DNA of 26,424 nucleotides from an uncultured Collinsella sp. (GTDB lineage Bacteria; Actinomycetota; Coriobacteriia; Coriobacteriales; Coriobacteriaceae). The notes beneath the pieces are model-generated. The model did not search any database, was not told where the DNA came from, and saw only the letters and a list, made by a program, of their open reading frames with translations. This document shows, one piece after another, positions 18,073 through 24,420 of this stretch. Within the stretch, counting starts at the first letter, position 1, and each line of letters starts with the position of its first letter. Location of the stretch: the NCBI GenBank assembly GCA_900551185.1, contig URVF01000003.1, positions 1-26,424 of the forward strand, written 5' to 3'. A program made the translations under genes and the position numbers.

Positions 18073-19311
18073 ATGTACGAGAACTATCGTATGCCGGGCG
18101 AGTTCGAGAAGCGCTCCAACGTCTATGTGACATGGCTTCCCGATTACATCCGTGCAGAGGGCTACGATAACCGCCAGCCCTGCGTTGACGTGATCAAGGC
18201 TCTGCTCGAGTATGGCGACGTTACGGTCAACCTCAATTGCGGCACCCCCGGCTCCTATGAGGAGGCTTGCTCGCGACTGAAGGAGGAGGGGGTTGATCTC
18301 GATTGCATCGAGATCACGCAGTTCGAAGACTCCAACTTCTATGTCCGCGATAACGGTCCCAGCATCATGGTCGACGACAAGGGCCATTCTTATATGGTCA
18401 ACCCCGCTTGGACCTATTACGGCGTGTGGGACAAGAACTCCCCGGAGTGCCAGTCCGCACGTAAGGCAGCCGTTCACATGGCGGTTGCGCTCGGTTGCTT
18501 CGATATCGTCAATTCCGAAATGGTTTCGGAGGGCGGCGACCGCGAGTTTGACGGTCACGGCACTCTGATCGCCATCGAGGACACGGAATGCCGCAAGCGT
18601 AATCCCGAGTTCACGAAAGAGGAAGTAGAGGCCGAGTATAAGCGCATCTACAACCTCAACAAGGTTATCTGGCTTCCGCAGCCTATGCTCGAGGACGACG
18701 ACTATCGACTGGGCATCCTCGACGAGAAGGAAGACGGAACTCCCGTCTTTGGCATGAGCTTTGCGGCTCACATTGATGAGATGTGTCGCTTTATCACTCC
18801 GAACAAGATTCTTCTTGCCGAGGTGTCCGATGAAGAGGCAGCCTCGAGCAAGGCTGGCGCAGAGTCTCGTCGCCGCATTGAGGCGGCCTACGAGATCCTG
18901 AGCAACGAAACGGACTGGGAGGGCAAGCCCTTCGAGATTGTTCGTATGCCCACCGCCGAGCCGATTGAAGTCGTTATCGCCCCTGGCGATGAGGATTACG
19001 AGCTCTATAAGGGCTTCATCGACGAAATGGGCGGCAAGTTTATGGATGGCACTCCCTGGCCCGAGGGCCCCGTCCACTTCTACGCAGCAGCGAGCTACTG
19101 CAACTTCCTCATCTGCAATGGCGTCGTTCTTGGTCAGCGTTATTACCACGAGGGCATGAACGAAGTCGTGAAGGAGAAGGACGAGCAGGCCAAAGCCGTT
19201 CTTGAGAGCTGCTTCCCCGATCGCAAAGTCATCATGATTGACTCTCTCGCGCTTAACCTGTCCGGCGGCGGCGTGCACTGCTGGACCAAGGACGTGGCAG
19301 CCAGCTGCTAG
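18073..19311 (+). CDS. Agmatine-deiminase-family enzyme (guanidino-group deiminase)
   Basis: A 412-residue cytosolic enzyme of the agmatine deiminase/peptidylarginine deiminase-like family, which hydrolyses a guanidinium group to an N-carbamoyl (ureido) group and ammonia. Visible family marks are RMPGEFE at the N-terminus, VRDNGPS (91-97), EGGDREFDGHGTL (153-165), catalytic His233 with Asp235 in AAHIDEM, and catalytic Cys403 in SGGGVHC near the end. The start ATG at 18073 has GAAGG 8 nt upstream; the open frame before it is not coding in style. It is about 45 residues longer than typical AguA (around 365), mostly inserted between the DGHG and HID motifs, where AguA has little. It is therefore a divergent member, and agmatine as substrate is not assured. 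First gene of a likely operon with the carbamoyltransferase and MFS transporter. Confidence 0.85.
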   Translation: MYENYRMPGEFEKRSNVYVTWLPDYIRAEGYDNRQPCVDVIKALLEYGDVTVNLNCGTPGSYEEACSRLKEEGVDLDCIEITQFEDSNFYVRDNGPSIMVDDKGHSYMVNPAWTYYGVWDKNSPECQSARKAAVHMAVALGCFDIVNSEMVSEGGDREFDGHGTLIAIEDTECRKRNPEFTKEEVEAEYKRIYNLNKVIWLPQPMLEDDDYRLGILDEKEDGTPVFGMSFAAHIDEMCRFITPNKILLAEVSDEEAASSKAGAESRRRIEAAYEILSNETDWEGKPFEIVRMPTAEPIEVVIAPGDEDYELYKGFIDEMGGKFMDGTPWPEGPVHFYAAASYCNFLICNGVVLGQRYYHEGMNEVVKEKDEQAKAVLESCFPDRKVIMIDSLALNLSGGGVHCWTKDVAASC

Positions 19312-19358
19312 CGAGCCTTTGAGCCTGCACTGTCTGATTTAGGCGCCACACTTACTGC

Positions 19359-19390
19359 TCCCCGAGGGATATCCGTGTTTCCCTCGGGGA
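19359..19390 (+). other. Intercistronic hairpin between the deiminase and carbamoyltransferase genes
   Basis: A perfect 11-bp stem, TCCCCGAGGGA (19359-19369) with TCCCTCGGGGA (19380-19390), and a 10-nt loop. No T-tract follows, so a full terminator is unlikely. It may protect the upstream message from decay or set the ratio between the two enzymes. Confidence 0.6.
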
Positions 19391-19433
19391 CACATTCGAC
19401 ATTCATCTATCACTAAATGGAAAGGAAATAGGC

Positions 19434-20498
19434 ATGAACAACAGCCTCCGCGGTCGCGACTACATCAACATCCATGATCTCTCCTCCGAGGATTTCCGCT
19501 ATCTCATCGATCTTGCCTGGAACCTTAAGGCTCAGAAGAAGTCTGGTGTCGACCAGCGCTACTTCCCCGGCAAAAACGTCCTCGCCAACTTTGAGTGGGG
19601 CTCGACTCGTACTCGTTGCGCATTCGAGACCTCCTGCAACGATTTGGGCATGGGCTTCACTTATCTGACCAACTCCCACATGGGTGACTGCGAGACCGTC
19701 AAGGACGCCATGCGCGTCTTTAACGGCATGTATGATCTCATCGTCTACCGCGCACAGAAGGACGAGCAGTTCCTCTATGACGTCGCCGACCTGGTTGACA
19801 TCCCGGTCATCAATGCCCTTACTCTCGGCGATCACCCGACTCAGATGCTCGCTGACGCTCTTACGATGGAAGAGCAATGGGGCGGTTTGCGTACGAGCCG
19901 CGGCAAGAAGATGGCTTTCGTTGGCAACTGCGCCGGCGCCCCGGTGTGGTATGGCCGTCTGTGCGCTATGCTCGACATGGACTTCCTCGCCATCGGCCCC
20001 GACGACCTCCGTCATCAGATGTGCAAGGAAATGATCGAAGAGGTGGAGGCCTGCTACGCCAAGTACGCTCCCAATAGGACCTTTACCATCACCTCTGACC
20101 TCGATGCCCTGGATGGCGTTGACGTTATCGTTACCGAGGAGTGGCGCTACATCAACCCCGAGTGCGGCGAAGAGGTTCTGGATCCCGACGACTACAACTC
20201 CTGGCTGGGCGATGCCGAGTCTTTGTACCCCTATCGCGTCACCAGCGAGCTGTGCAAGCGCACCAACAATCCCGACATCTTCTGCATGCATGAGCTTCCC
20301 TCTGTCCATAACGCAGATCACCGTGTCGGCAAAATGCTCCTCGACCAGTGCAAGAACGACCTCCATCGCGAAATCATCACCGAGGGCTTTGAGATTGCCG
20401 ACGAGTGCTTTGAGGCCAACGCTTCGGTCATCTTCCGTGAGGCAGAGAACCGTCAGCACACCATCAAGGCCGTTATGTGTGCCCTTCTGGGTCTCTAG
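19434..20498 (+). CDS. Ornithine-carbamoyltransferase-family enzyme with unusual amine-binding motifs
   Basis: A 354-residue transcarbamylase. The carbamoyl-phosphate side is intact: GSTRTR (56-61), YR at 105-106, HPTQ (134-137) and the C-terminal REAENRQHTIKAVM. The amine side is not. The OTC motif DxxNN is replaced by VGNCAGAPV (163-171), the DxxxSMG loop by DVIVTEEW (230-237), and the HCLP motif by HELP (286-289). Putrescine carbamoyltransferases read HCLP and DVWYGL there and carry an extra C-terminal helix that is missing here. In context it should remove a carbamoyl group from the deiminase product with phosphate, giving carbamoyl phosphate for ATP synthesis, but the substrate is probably neither ornithine nor putrescine. 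ATG 19434 follows GGAAA; 122 bp separate it from the deiminase gene and 11 bp from the MFS gene. Confidence 0.85.
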   Translation: MNNSLRGRDYINIHDLSSEDFRYLIDLAWNLKAQKKSGVDQRYFPGKNVLANFEWGSTRTRCAFETSCNDLGMGFTYLTNSHMGDCETVKDAMRVFNGMYDLIVYRAQKDEQFLYDVADLVDIPVINALTLGDHPTQMLADALTMEEQWGGLRTSRGKKMAFVGNCAGAPVWYGRLCAMLDMDFLAIGPDDLRHQMCKEMIEEVEACYAKYAPNRTFTITSDLDALDGVDVIVTEEWRYINPECGEEVLDPDDYNSWLGDAESLYPYRVTSELCKRTNNPDIFCMHELPSVHNADHRVGKMLLDQCKNDLHREIITEGFEIADECFEANASVIFREAENRQHTIKAVMCALLGL

Positions 20499-20509
20499 GA
20501 GCTGTATCA

Positions 20510-21775
20510 ATGGAAAATGCAAAGTTAAAGAGCAGCAAGGTTTACGCATGGGTTCTCGTAATCGCGCTCGGCCTTATGTCTGCCGGCACGACCGGATCCT
20601 ATAGCGTCATCGCGGGCTCCTTCGTCGCACCCGTGTGCGAGGAGTTCGGGTTTGACTATTCCATCTTCTCGTATTACTTCACCGCAACGCTCATTGGTCT
20701 TGCGGCAGCTCTTCCGTTTGTCGGAAAACTCATTCCCAAGGTCGTTGGCAAGGTTTGGCTCCCCGTTGTCGAGCTTATTTTGCTTGCTGCCGGCGCAGGC
20801 ATGGCCTTCTACACCGAAGTCTGGATGTTCATCGCCGCTGGCGCCCTGATTGGCGTTTGCTTCGCCTTCACCACCGGCGTCGCTATGTCCGACGTTATTG
20901 ACCAGTGGTTCAAAAAATCTGGTGGCCTGGCAATCGGTCTCGCTTGGGCAGTGAACTCGATTTACATGCTCATCATGAGTCCCGTCATCACCTCTGTCAT
21001 CGAGGCCGCTGGCTGGAGAACTGGTTATCTGGTGCTCGCCGGTGTTTCCGCAGTGCTCATTCTCCCAGCTTCCATTCTGATCATCCGCTACAAGCCTCAG
21101 GACAAGGGCATGCTGCCCTATGGCTACGTCGAGGGCGAGACGGTCACCGAGACCGAGGAGACGACCGAGGATAGCACGCGTGGCGTTAGCTATGCGCGCG
21201 CCATTAAGTCGCCTGCCTTCTTCTTCTGCATCGGCTTCCTCTGTCTCGTTCAGCTCACTTGCTGCATGAACCAGCTCTTCCCGACGTATGCTTCCGAGGT
21301 TGGTTTTAGCCCCATGGTGGGCGGCTTCATGGTATCCGCTGCATCGCTCTTCGATCTGTTCCTCAATCCGATCGTCGGCACCACTTGCGATAGGTTCGGC
21401 AGCACGAAGGCCATTCTGGGCTGGCTCGCTGTCTCCATCCTCTCCTTTGTCATGCTCATGATGAGCAGCGGCAACTCGACGCTCAGCATCCTCGCAGCAG
21501 GCGTGAACGACGTAATGTACGTCATCGCTGGCACTGCCCTGACCGTTTTGGTTATGGATGTCTTTGGCTCCCGCGATTTCGGTCGCATCTTCGCGCTGAT
21601 CTGCTCCGTGGGCTATATCGTCGGCGCCTTTGGCATGCCCGTTATGATGAAGGTCTATGAGCTTGTCGGCTCCTTCCAGGGCGTCTTCATCTTCTGCATC
21701 GCATGCAACGTTATTATTGGCCTGTTCTTGCTGCTGGCAAAAAAGACTGGTAAGAACCTCTCCTGGGACGAATAG
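20510..21775 (+). CDS. MFS transporter (OFA/OxlT-like), intact paralogue
   Basis: A 421-residue, 12-helix major facilitator, translated from the ATG at 20510 with AGGAG 8 nt upstream, 11 bp after the carbamoyltransferase stop. The first helix contains ALGLMSAGTTGSYSVIAGSF. A charged loop near residues 200-225 (GYVEGETVTETEETTEDS) separates the two six-helix halves, and the last helix ends in LLLAKKTGKNLSWDE. It is the closest relative in view of the broken MFS gene at 15851-17131. Agmatine systems normally use an APC-type antiporter (AguD); an OFA-type carrier here suggests a different substrate or an acidic or zwitterionic solute. Uptake of the guanidino compound in exchange for the product is the natural guess. 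Confidence 0.92.
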   Translation: MENAKLKSSKVYAWVLVIALGLMSAGTTGSYSVIAGSFVAPVCEEFGFDYSIFSYYFTATLIGLAAALPFVGKLIPKVVGKVWLPVVELILLAAGAGMAFYTEVWMFIAAGALIGVCFAFTTGVAMSDVIDQWFKKSGGLAIGLAWAVNSIYMLIMSPVITSVIEAAGWRTGYLVLAGVSAVLILPASILIIRYKPQDKGMLPYGYVEGETVTETEETTEDSTRGVSYARAIKSPAFFFCIGFLCLVQLTCCMNQLFPTYASEVGFSPMVGGFMVSAASLFDLFLNPIVGTTCDRFGSTKAILGWLAVSILSFVMLMMSSGNSTLSILAAGVNDVMYVIAGTALTVLVMDVFGSRDFGRIFALICSVGYIVGAFGMPVMMKVYELVGSFQGVFIFCIACNVIIGLFLLLAKKTGKNLSWDE

Positions 21776-21859
21776 TTCGATTCGTCTTAGACATACGCTG
21801 TAGGGCTTAACCTGCAGCCGCTTTGGGGCATCGACTAACATCGGTGCCCTTTTTCATCG

Positions 21860-21892
21860 AATGTGACAAAGGAGCAGCCACTTTGTCACATT
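21860..21892. repeat. 33-bp palindrome R1, copy 2 (diverged)
   Basis: The same 33-bp length as copy 1, with intact outer 12-bp arms (AATGTGACAAAG and CTTTGTCACATT) and four changes in the centre. One pair of changes keeps pairing (A-T became G-C); two others break it. It lies 85 bp after the MFS stop. Confidence 0.8.
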
Positions 21893-21907
21893 GAGTGGCA
21901 TGTAAAT

Positions 21908-22090
21908 CGAGGTCTAATACTTTTCCGAGAAGTGAACGGCCATACTTGGGCCTCCGAAGCATCGACATTTTTAGACGTCAAACCCGCAGGATTTGGCTGG
22001 CAAAACCGCAGGAAATTGCATCTCGAAAGTGCCGATGCTTCGGGGGCCCGTTTTCACTCGTTCACTTCTCGGGAAAAGTATTAGACCTCG
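21908..22090. repeat. 183-bp MITE-like long inverted repeat
   Basis: The terminal arms 21908-21938 and 22059-22090 are reverse complements over 31/32 bases with a single-base indel, starting CGAGGTCTAATACTTTTCC. Inside them a second pair of arms, 21948-21970 and 22026-22049, shares a core of GGGCC/CCGAAGCATCG. The middle (about 21971-22025) contains the repeated phrase CCGCAGGA. The whole unit would fold as one long hairpin in RNA or single-stranded DNA. No convincing ORF and no clear target duplication are seen. It fills most of the 448-bp gap between the MFS and dihydrouridine synthase genes. Candidates are a miniature transposable element or a structured RNA. Confidence 0.75.
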
Positions 22091-22172
22091 TTGTATGGGG
22101 TGCGGCTGGAGGGTGGTCATCGTTCAGTAGCTACCTCTTCCTTGTGAATCGCCTGAAGCGCAAGGCATAATG

Positions 22173-22205
22173 CATGTGACAAAGGGACGGCCCCTTTGTT
22201 GTGTT
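22173..22205. repeat. 33-bp palindrome R1, copy 3 (diverged)
   Basis: CATGTGACAAAGGGACGG followed by CCCCTTTGTTGTGTT. The inner stem CAAAGGG/CCCTTTG is kept, and the outer right arm has decayed. It ends 18 bp before the start of the dihydrouridine synthase gene, so here the element lies in a 5' leader rather than behind a gene. Confidence 0.75.
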
Positions 22206-22223
22206 GATATGAGAGAAGAGTAG

Positions 22224-23177
22224 ATGATCCTTTCGCTGGCCCCTATGGAGGGGATTACCGGGCATGTGTTCCGTCGCGTGCATGCGGAGTGCTTCGGTGC
22301 GCTCGATTGCTATTACACGCCGTTTTTGCCGCCGCCGCGGGTGGGAAACCGCTTTGGCGGCAAGGCGTTTAAGGAGATCGATCCTGCCAATAACCAGGGG
22401 CTCAACGTGGTGCCTCAGCTGATGTCCAAGAACGCGGACGAGTTTGTGTGGGCGGCACAGGTGCTCGCCGACATGGGCTACCGCGAGGTCAATCTCAATC
22501 TGGGTTGCCCTTCGGGAACGGTTGTCGCCAAGGGCAAGGGCTCGGGTTTCTTGCGCAATCTCGACGAACTTGAGGTGTTCTTGAGTGACGTGTGTGAGCG
22601 CTCTCCGCTGCCGGTATCGGTCAAGACCAGGCTGGGGTTGGAACGCGATGACGAGTATGAACGTGTGCTCGATCTGTATTGCCGCATGCCGTTGGCAGAG
22701 CTGATTGTGCACCCGCGCGTACAGAAGGACCGTTATACGGGCTCGCCGCGCAAGGAGTTTTACGGCGAGACGCTGGAGCGTGCGCCGTTTCCGGTGGCCT
22801 ATAACGGCGACATTTTCGATCTTGAGGATATGGACGCGCTGGCGGAGGCCTATCCCGACACGCGCCATGTAATGCTAGGGCGTGGCCTGCTCGCGAACCC
22901 CGCGCTGGCTCGCATGGTTAAGGGCGGTCCTGCTGCCACGGCAACCGAACTGCAGCGTTTCCACGACACGCTGTTTGCGGTCTATGCAGAAGAGATTGGC
23001 GGCAACGCGGTCTTTCGTATGAAGGAGTGGTGGTTCTACGCCAAGTGCGCTTTCGCCGACCCCGCTACCGTTCACAAGCTCGTACGTAAGACCAAAAAGG
23101 TCGACGAATACCGCGCCGCCGTCGAGCGGGTCTTTCGCGAGCAGCCACTCGCACCCATAGCTCGCTTCCGCGGCTAG
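22224..23177 (+). CDS. tRNA-dihydrouridine synthase family protein
   Basis: A 317-residue flavoenzyme that reduces uridines in the D-loop of tRNA using FMN and NADPH. The TIM-barrel marks are clear: APMEGITGHVFRR at the N-terminus (FMN site), NLNLGCPSG with catalytic Cys95, VSVKTRLG, IVHPR, PVAYNGDI and MLGRGLLANP (phosphate-binding end of the barrel). Length fits the family. The ATG at 22224 is preceded by a weak GAGAAGAG. It is a single gene: R1 copy 3 lies before it and the R2 inverted repeat begins two bases after its stop codon. Which uridine it modifies cannot be told. Confidence 0.93.
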   Translation: MILSLAPMEGITGHVFRRVHAECFGALDCYYTPFLPPPRVGNRFGGKAFKEIDPANNQGLNVVPQLMSKNADEFVWAAQVLADMGYREVNLNLGCPSGTVVAKGKGSGFLRNLDELEVFLSDVCERSPLPVSVKTRLGLERDDEYERVLDLYCRMPLAELIVHPRVQKDRYTGSPRKEFYGETLERAPFPVAYNGDIFDLEDMDALAEAYPDTRHVMLGRGLLANPALARMVKGGPAATATELQRFHDTLFAVYAEEIGGNAVFRMKEWWFYAKCAFADPATVHKLVRKTKKVDEYRAAVERVFREQPLAPIARFRG

Positions 23178-23178
23178 T

Positions 23179-23234
23179 TAGTCATCGGGGACGTTCTTTA
23201 GCGACTAGTCATTTAAGAACGTCCCCGATGACTA
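23179..23234. repeat. 20-bp inverted repeat R2 directly after the dihydrouridine synthase gene
   Basis: A perfect 20-bp stem (23179-23198 with 23215-23234), core GGGGACGTTCTT, and a 16-nt loop containing GACTAGTC. It begins two bases after the TAG stop and can act as a terminator hairpin. A decayed copy is at 23894-23937 and its right arm has a remnant before 24304, so it is also a dispersed element. Confidence 0.8.
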
Positions 23235-23308
23235 CCCGCAAAAACTGTACGTCAGCATCCAAAGATGTCGAAAAATGTCGACTTTGGATGCTGGCGTACA
23301 TGTTTGGG
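23232..23308. repeat. Structured repeat R3, copy 1
   Basis: The stem arms 23246-23264 and 23282-23300 (TGTACGTCAGCATCCAAAG and its partner) pair over 19 positions with one U-G wobble. The apex holds TCGA twice around AAAATG. The flanks ACTACCC and GTTTGGG are shared with copy 2. It lies between the convergent 3' ends of the dihydrouridine synthase and ribbon-helix-helix genes. Confidence 0.8.
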
Positions 23309-23320
23309 TTCGGAGGGTGA

Positions 23321-23587
23321 CTAGGCAATCATCGCATCGAGCGTGATGAGCTCCCTGAGTCGCTCCGTGCGTGTTTGCCCATGGCGCTTTGCTTTTGCGT
23401 CAAACGCATCAAGAACAGACTCACCCACACGTGCCGATAAAACAACGCTTGGCTCATCGGAGATCGACGGCCTTCCCAGCTTGATGGTGCGACCCTTCGG
23501 CCACTCATCTTTTTCGTATGCCTCCGCGGCTTTCTCCAACTCTCCGGGAGCAAACCCCATCATCTTTTCGAGCTGCTTAGCGTCCAT
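23321..23587 (-). CDS. Ribbon-helix-helix (CopG-like) protein, possible orphan antitoxin
   Basis: An 88-residue protein. Residues of about 48-82 (SDEPSVVLSARVGESVLDAFDAKAKRHGQTRTERLREL) fit a ribbon-helix-helix DNA-binding domain: a short beta strand, then two helices. The N-terminal half (MDAKQLEKMMGFAPGELEKAAEAYEKDEW) is acidic and helical and would suit a toxin-binding segment. ATG 23587 is chosen because AGGAGG lies 5 nt upstream; the frame continues 25 codons further back without a ribosome binding site. No toxin gene lies on either side. Its own promoter and a palindrome inside that promoter support autoregulation. Calling it an antitoxin is inference; a plain small repressor is equally possible. 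Confidence 0.75.
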   Translation of the reverse strand: MDAKQLEKMMGFAPGELEKAAEAYEKDEWPKGRTIKLGRPSISDEPSVVLSARVGESVLDAFDAKAKRHGQTRTERLRELITLDAMIA

Positions 23588-23641
23588 AGCGCCTCCTATC
23601 GATCGGCATAATGTCGAGCAGAGGTCAACGGATACTCTTTT

Positions 23642-23670
23642 TGTATACAGTTTTGTAGACAAAAATACAA
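23642..23670 (-). promoter_or_regulatory. Promoter and palindromic operator of the ribbon-helix-helix gene
   Basis: Read on the minus strand: TTGTAT (23670-23665), a 17-bp spacer and TATACA (23647-23642). The spacer holds the palindrome TTTTGTAGACAAAA (23651-23664), so a repressor bound there would sit between the two promoter elements. The leader to the ATG is about 50 nt. Confidence 0.5.
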
Positions 23671-23863
23671 ACAGTTTATCAGGCTAATTAGCTTGTTTTG
23701 ACCCGCGTGTTCGATAGGAAATGAGCATTGACGGTTTCGATACTCCTTTGCTTTTCAGCCTGGAATTTGGATGCTCATTGAACTTCCGGAGGGGAGCGCT
23801 TTATTAAGCTATCGAGATTCTGAGCAGGAGCTCTCACTGGTCTTCGATAATGGGACCAGCTTA

Positions 23864-23888
23864 ATTCGCGACACAGTGTGTCGCGAAT
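23864..23888. repeat. 25-bp perfect palindrome
   Basis: ATTCGCGACACA (23864-23875), one central base, then the exact reverse complement (23877-23888). The layout is like R1 (one-base centre), but the sequence is unrelated. No T-tract follows. Confidence 0.75.
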
Positions 23889-23893
23889 GGGAG

Positions 23894-23937
23894 TAGTCGT
23901 TAGGTGTCCTTCAATGGCTAGTCATATAAGAACGTCC
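23894..23937. repeat. Decayed copy of inverted repeat R2
   Basis: CTAGTCATATAAGAACGTCC (23918-23937) matches 23205-23224 at 19 of 20 positions. The left arm is recognisable only in part and the hairpin is lost. Confidence 0.65.
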
Positions 23938-23990
23938 AAGTGTCGGATTTTGTCATTTAGTGTCGTCCTCAGCGGCTATTCTGGAGGGTC

Positions 23991-24219
23991 GTGGTCAAAA
24001 AAGGGCAAATATGAGTACTGTTGCCATTATAGTTGCATTTATTTTGCTATAAATAGTAGCTCCTGATGAGACTTGTTCCCATTAGGAGCTACTTTTATTG
24101 AACATATGAGGAGAAATAGCGTCGTCTACGGACGTATGGAACGTTGAATAGTTCCTGAAGTGATCAAAATCGCTGCTACTAAACAGGTAGCAGTACTCAT
24201 ATTTGCCCTTTTTGACCAC
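23991..24219. repeat. 229-bp unit bounded by 29-30 bp inverted repeats
   Basis: The left arm 23991-24020 and right arm 24191-24219 are reverse complements except for one extra A. The arms contain AAAGGGCAAATATGAGTACT. The size and arm design are close to the 183-bp unit at 21908-22090, although the sequences differ. Both arms can be translated as KKGKYEYC. A terminator-like hairpin lies inside. Miniature mobile element or repeat-bounded noncoding unit. Confidence 0.65.
24052..24097. terminator. Terminator-like hairpin inside the 229-bp unit
   Basis: AGTAGCTCCT (24055-24064) pairs with AGGAGCTACT (24084-24093) around a 19-nt loop, followed by TTTATT. A-rich sequence on the left gives a T-tract for the minus strand too. 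No gene ends right before it. Confidence 0.5.
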
Positions 24220-24303
24220 AGCCCTCTCGGAAACCTTTCCAGAGGCGTCAAACAGCCATAATCCAAAGGTCGCCTCAAACAATTAGCCGGCTAAGAGCGT
24301 CCA

Positions 24304-24381
24304 TGACTACCCAAAAGCTGTACGCCAGCATCCAAAGATGTCGAAAAATGTCGACTTTGGATGCTGGTGTACATGTTTGGG
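24304..24381. repeat. Structured repeat R3, copy 2
   Basis: The same element as 23232-23308. The arms 24319-24337 and 24355-24373 pair over 19 positions with one G-U wobble, at the same pair as the wobble of copy 1 but in the opposite sense. Outer CCCAAA (24310-24315) and TTTGGG (24376-24381) extend the stem. It lies 40 bp beyond the 3' end of the glutaredoxin gene. Confidence 0.8.
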
Positions 24382-24420
24382 TCGTATGGGCTGGGGCCCT
24401 GGACGGACAGAGCGTGCGTA

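Larger units (their letters stand above)
23588..24303. other. Gene-poor, repeat-rich stretch
   Basis: About 715 bp without a convincing gene. It holds the promoter of the ribbon-helix-helix gene, a 25-bp palindrome, a decayed R2 copy, a 229-bp inverted-repeat unit and a terminator-like hairpin, each listed separately. A 41-codon plus-strand frame (23771-23896, beginning MLIELPEGSALLSYRD) and a 66-codon minus-strand frame (24282-24082) exist, but they have no good ribosome binding site and overlap the repeats; they could be remnants of decayed genes. Confidence 0.5.

Noticed and set aside
18022..19278. 418-codon minus-strand frame opposite the deiminase
   Set aside because: The plus strand carries the full set of deiminase motifs; the minus frame is a shadow caused by codon bias.
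20525..21841. 438-codon minus-strand frame opposite the second MFS gene
   Set aside because: Asp/Glu/His-rich shadow of a membrane protein; no ribosome binding site.
23771..23896. 41-codon frame starting MLIELPEGSALLSYRD
   Set aside because: No good ribosome binding site, runs through the 25-bp palindrome, and no family recognised; possibly a remnant, not supportable as a gene.
24082..24282. 66-codon minus-strand frame containing KKGKYEYC
   Set aside because: It starts at a TTG directly after a stop, has no ribosome binding site, and most of it is formed by the inverted-repeat arm and the terminator-like hairpin.
23232..24381. CRISPR array
   Set aside because: The two R3 copies are 1 kb apart, are palindromic over their whole length and have no regular spacers; no cas genes are nearby.
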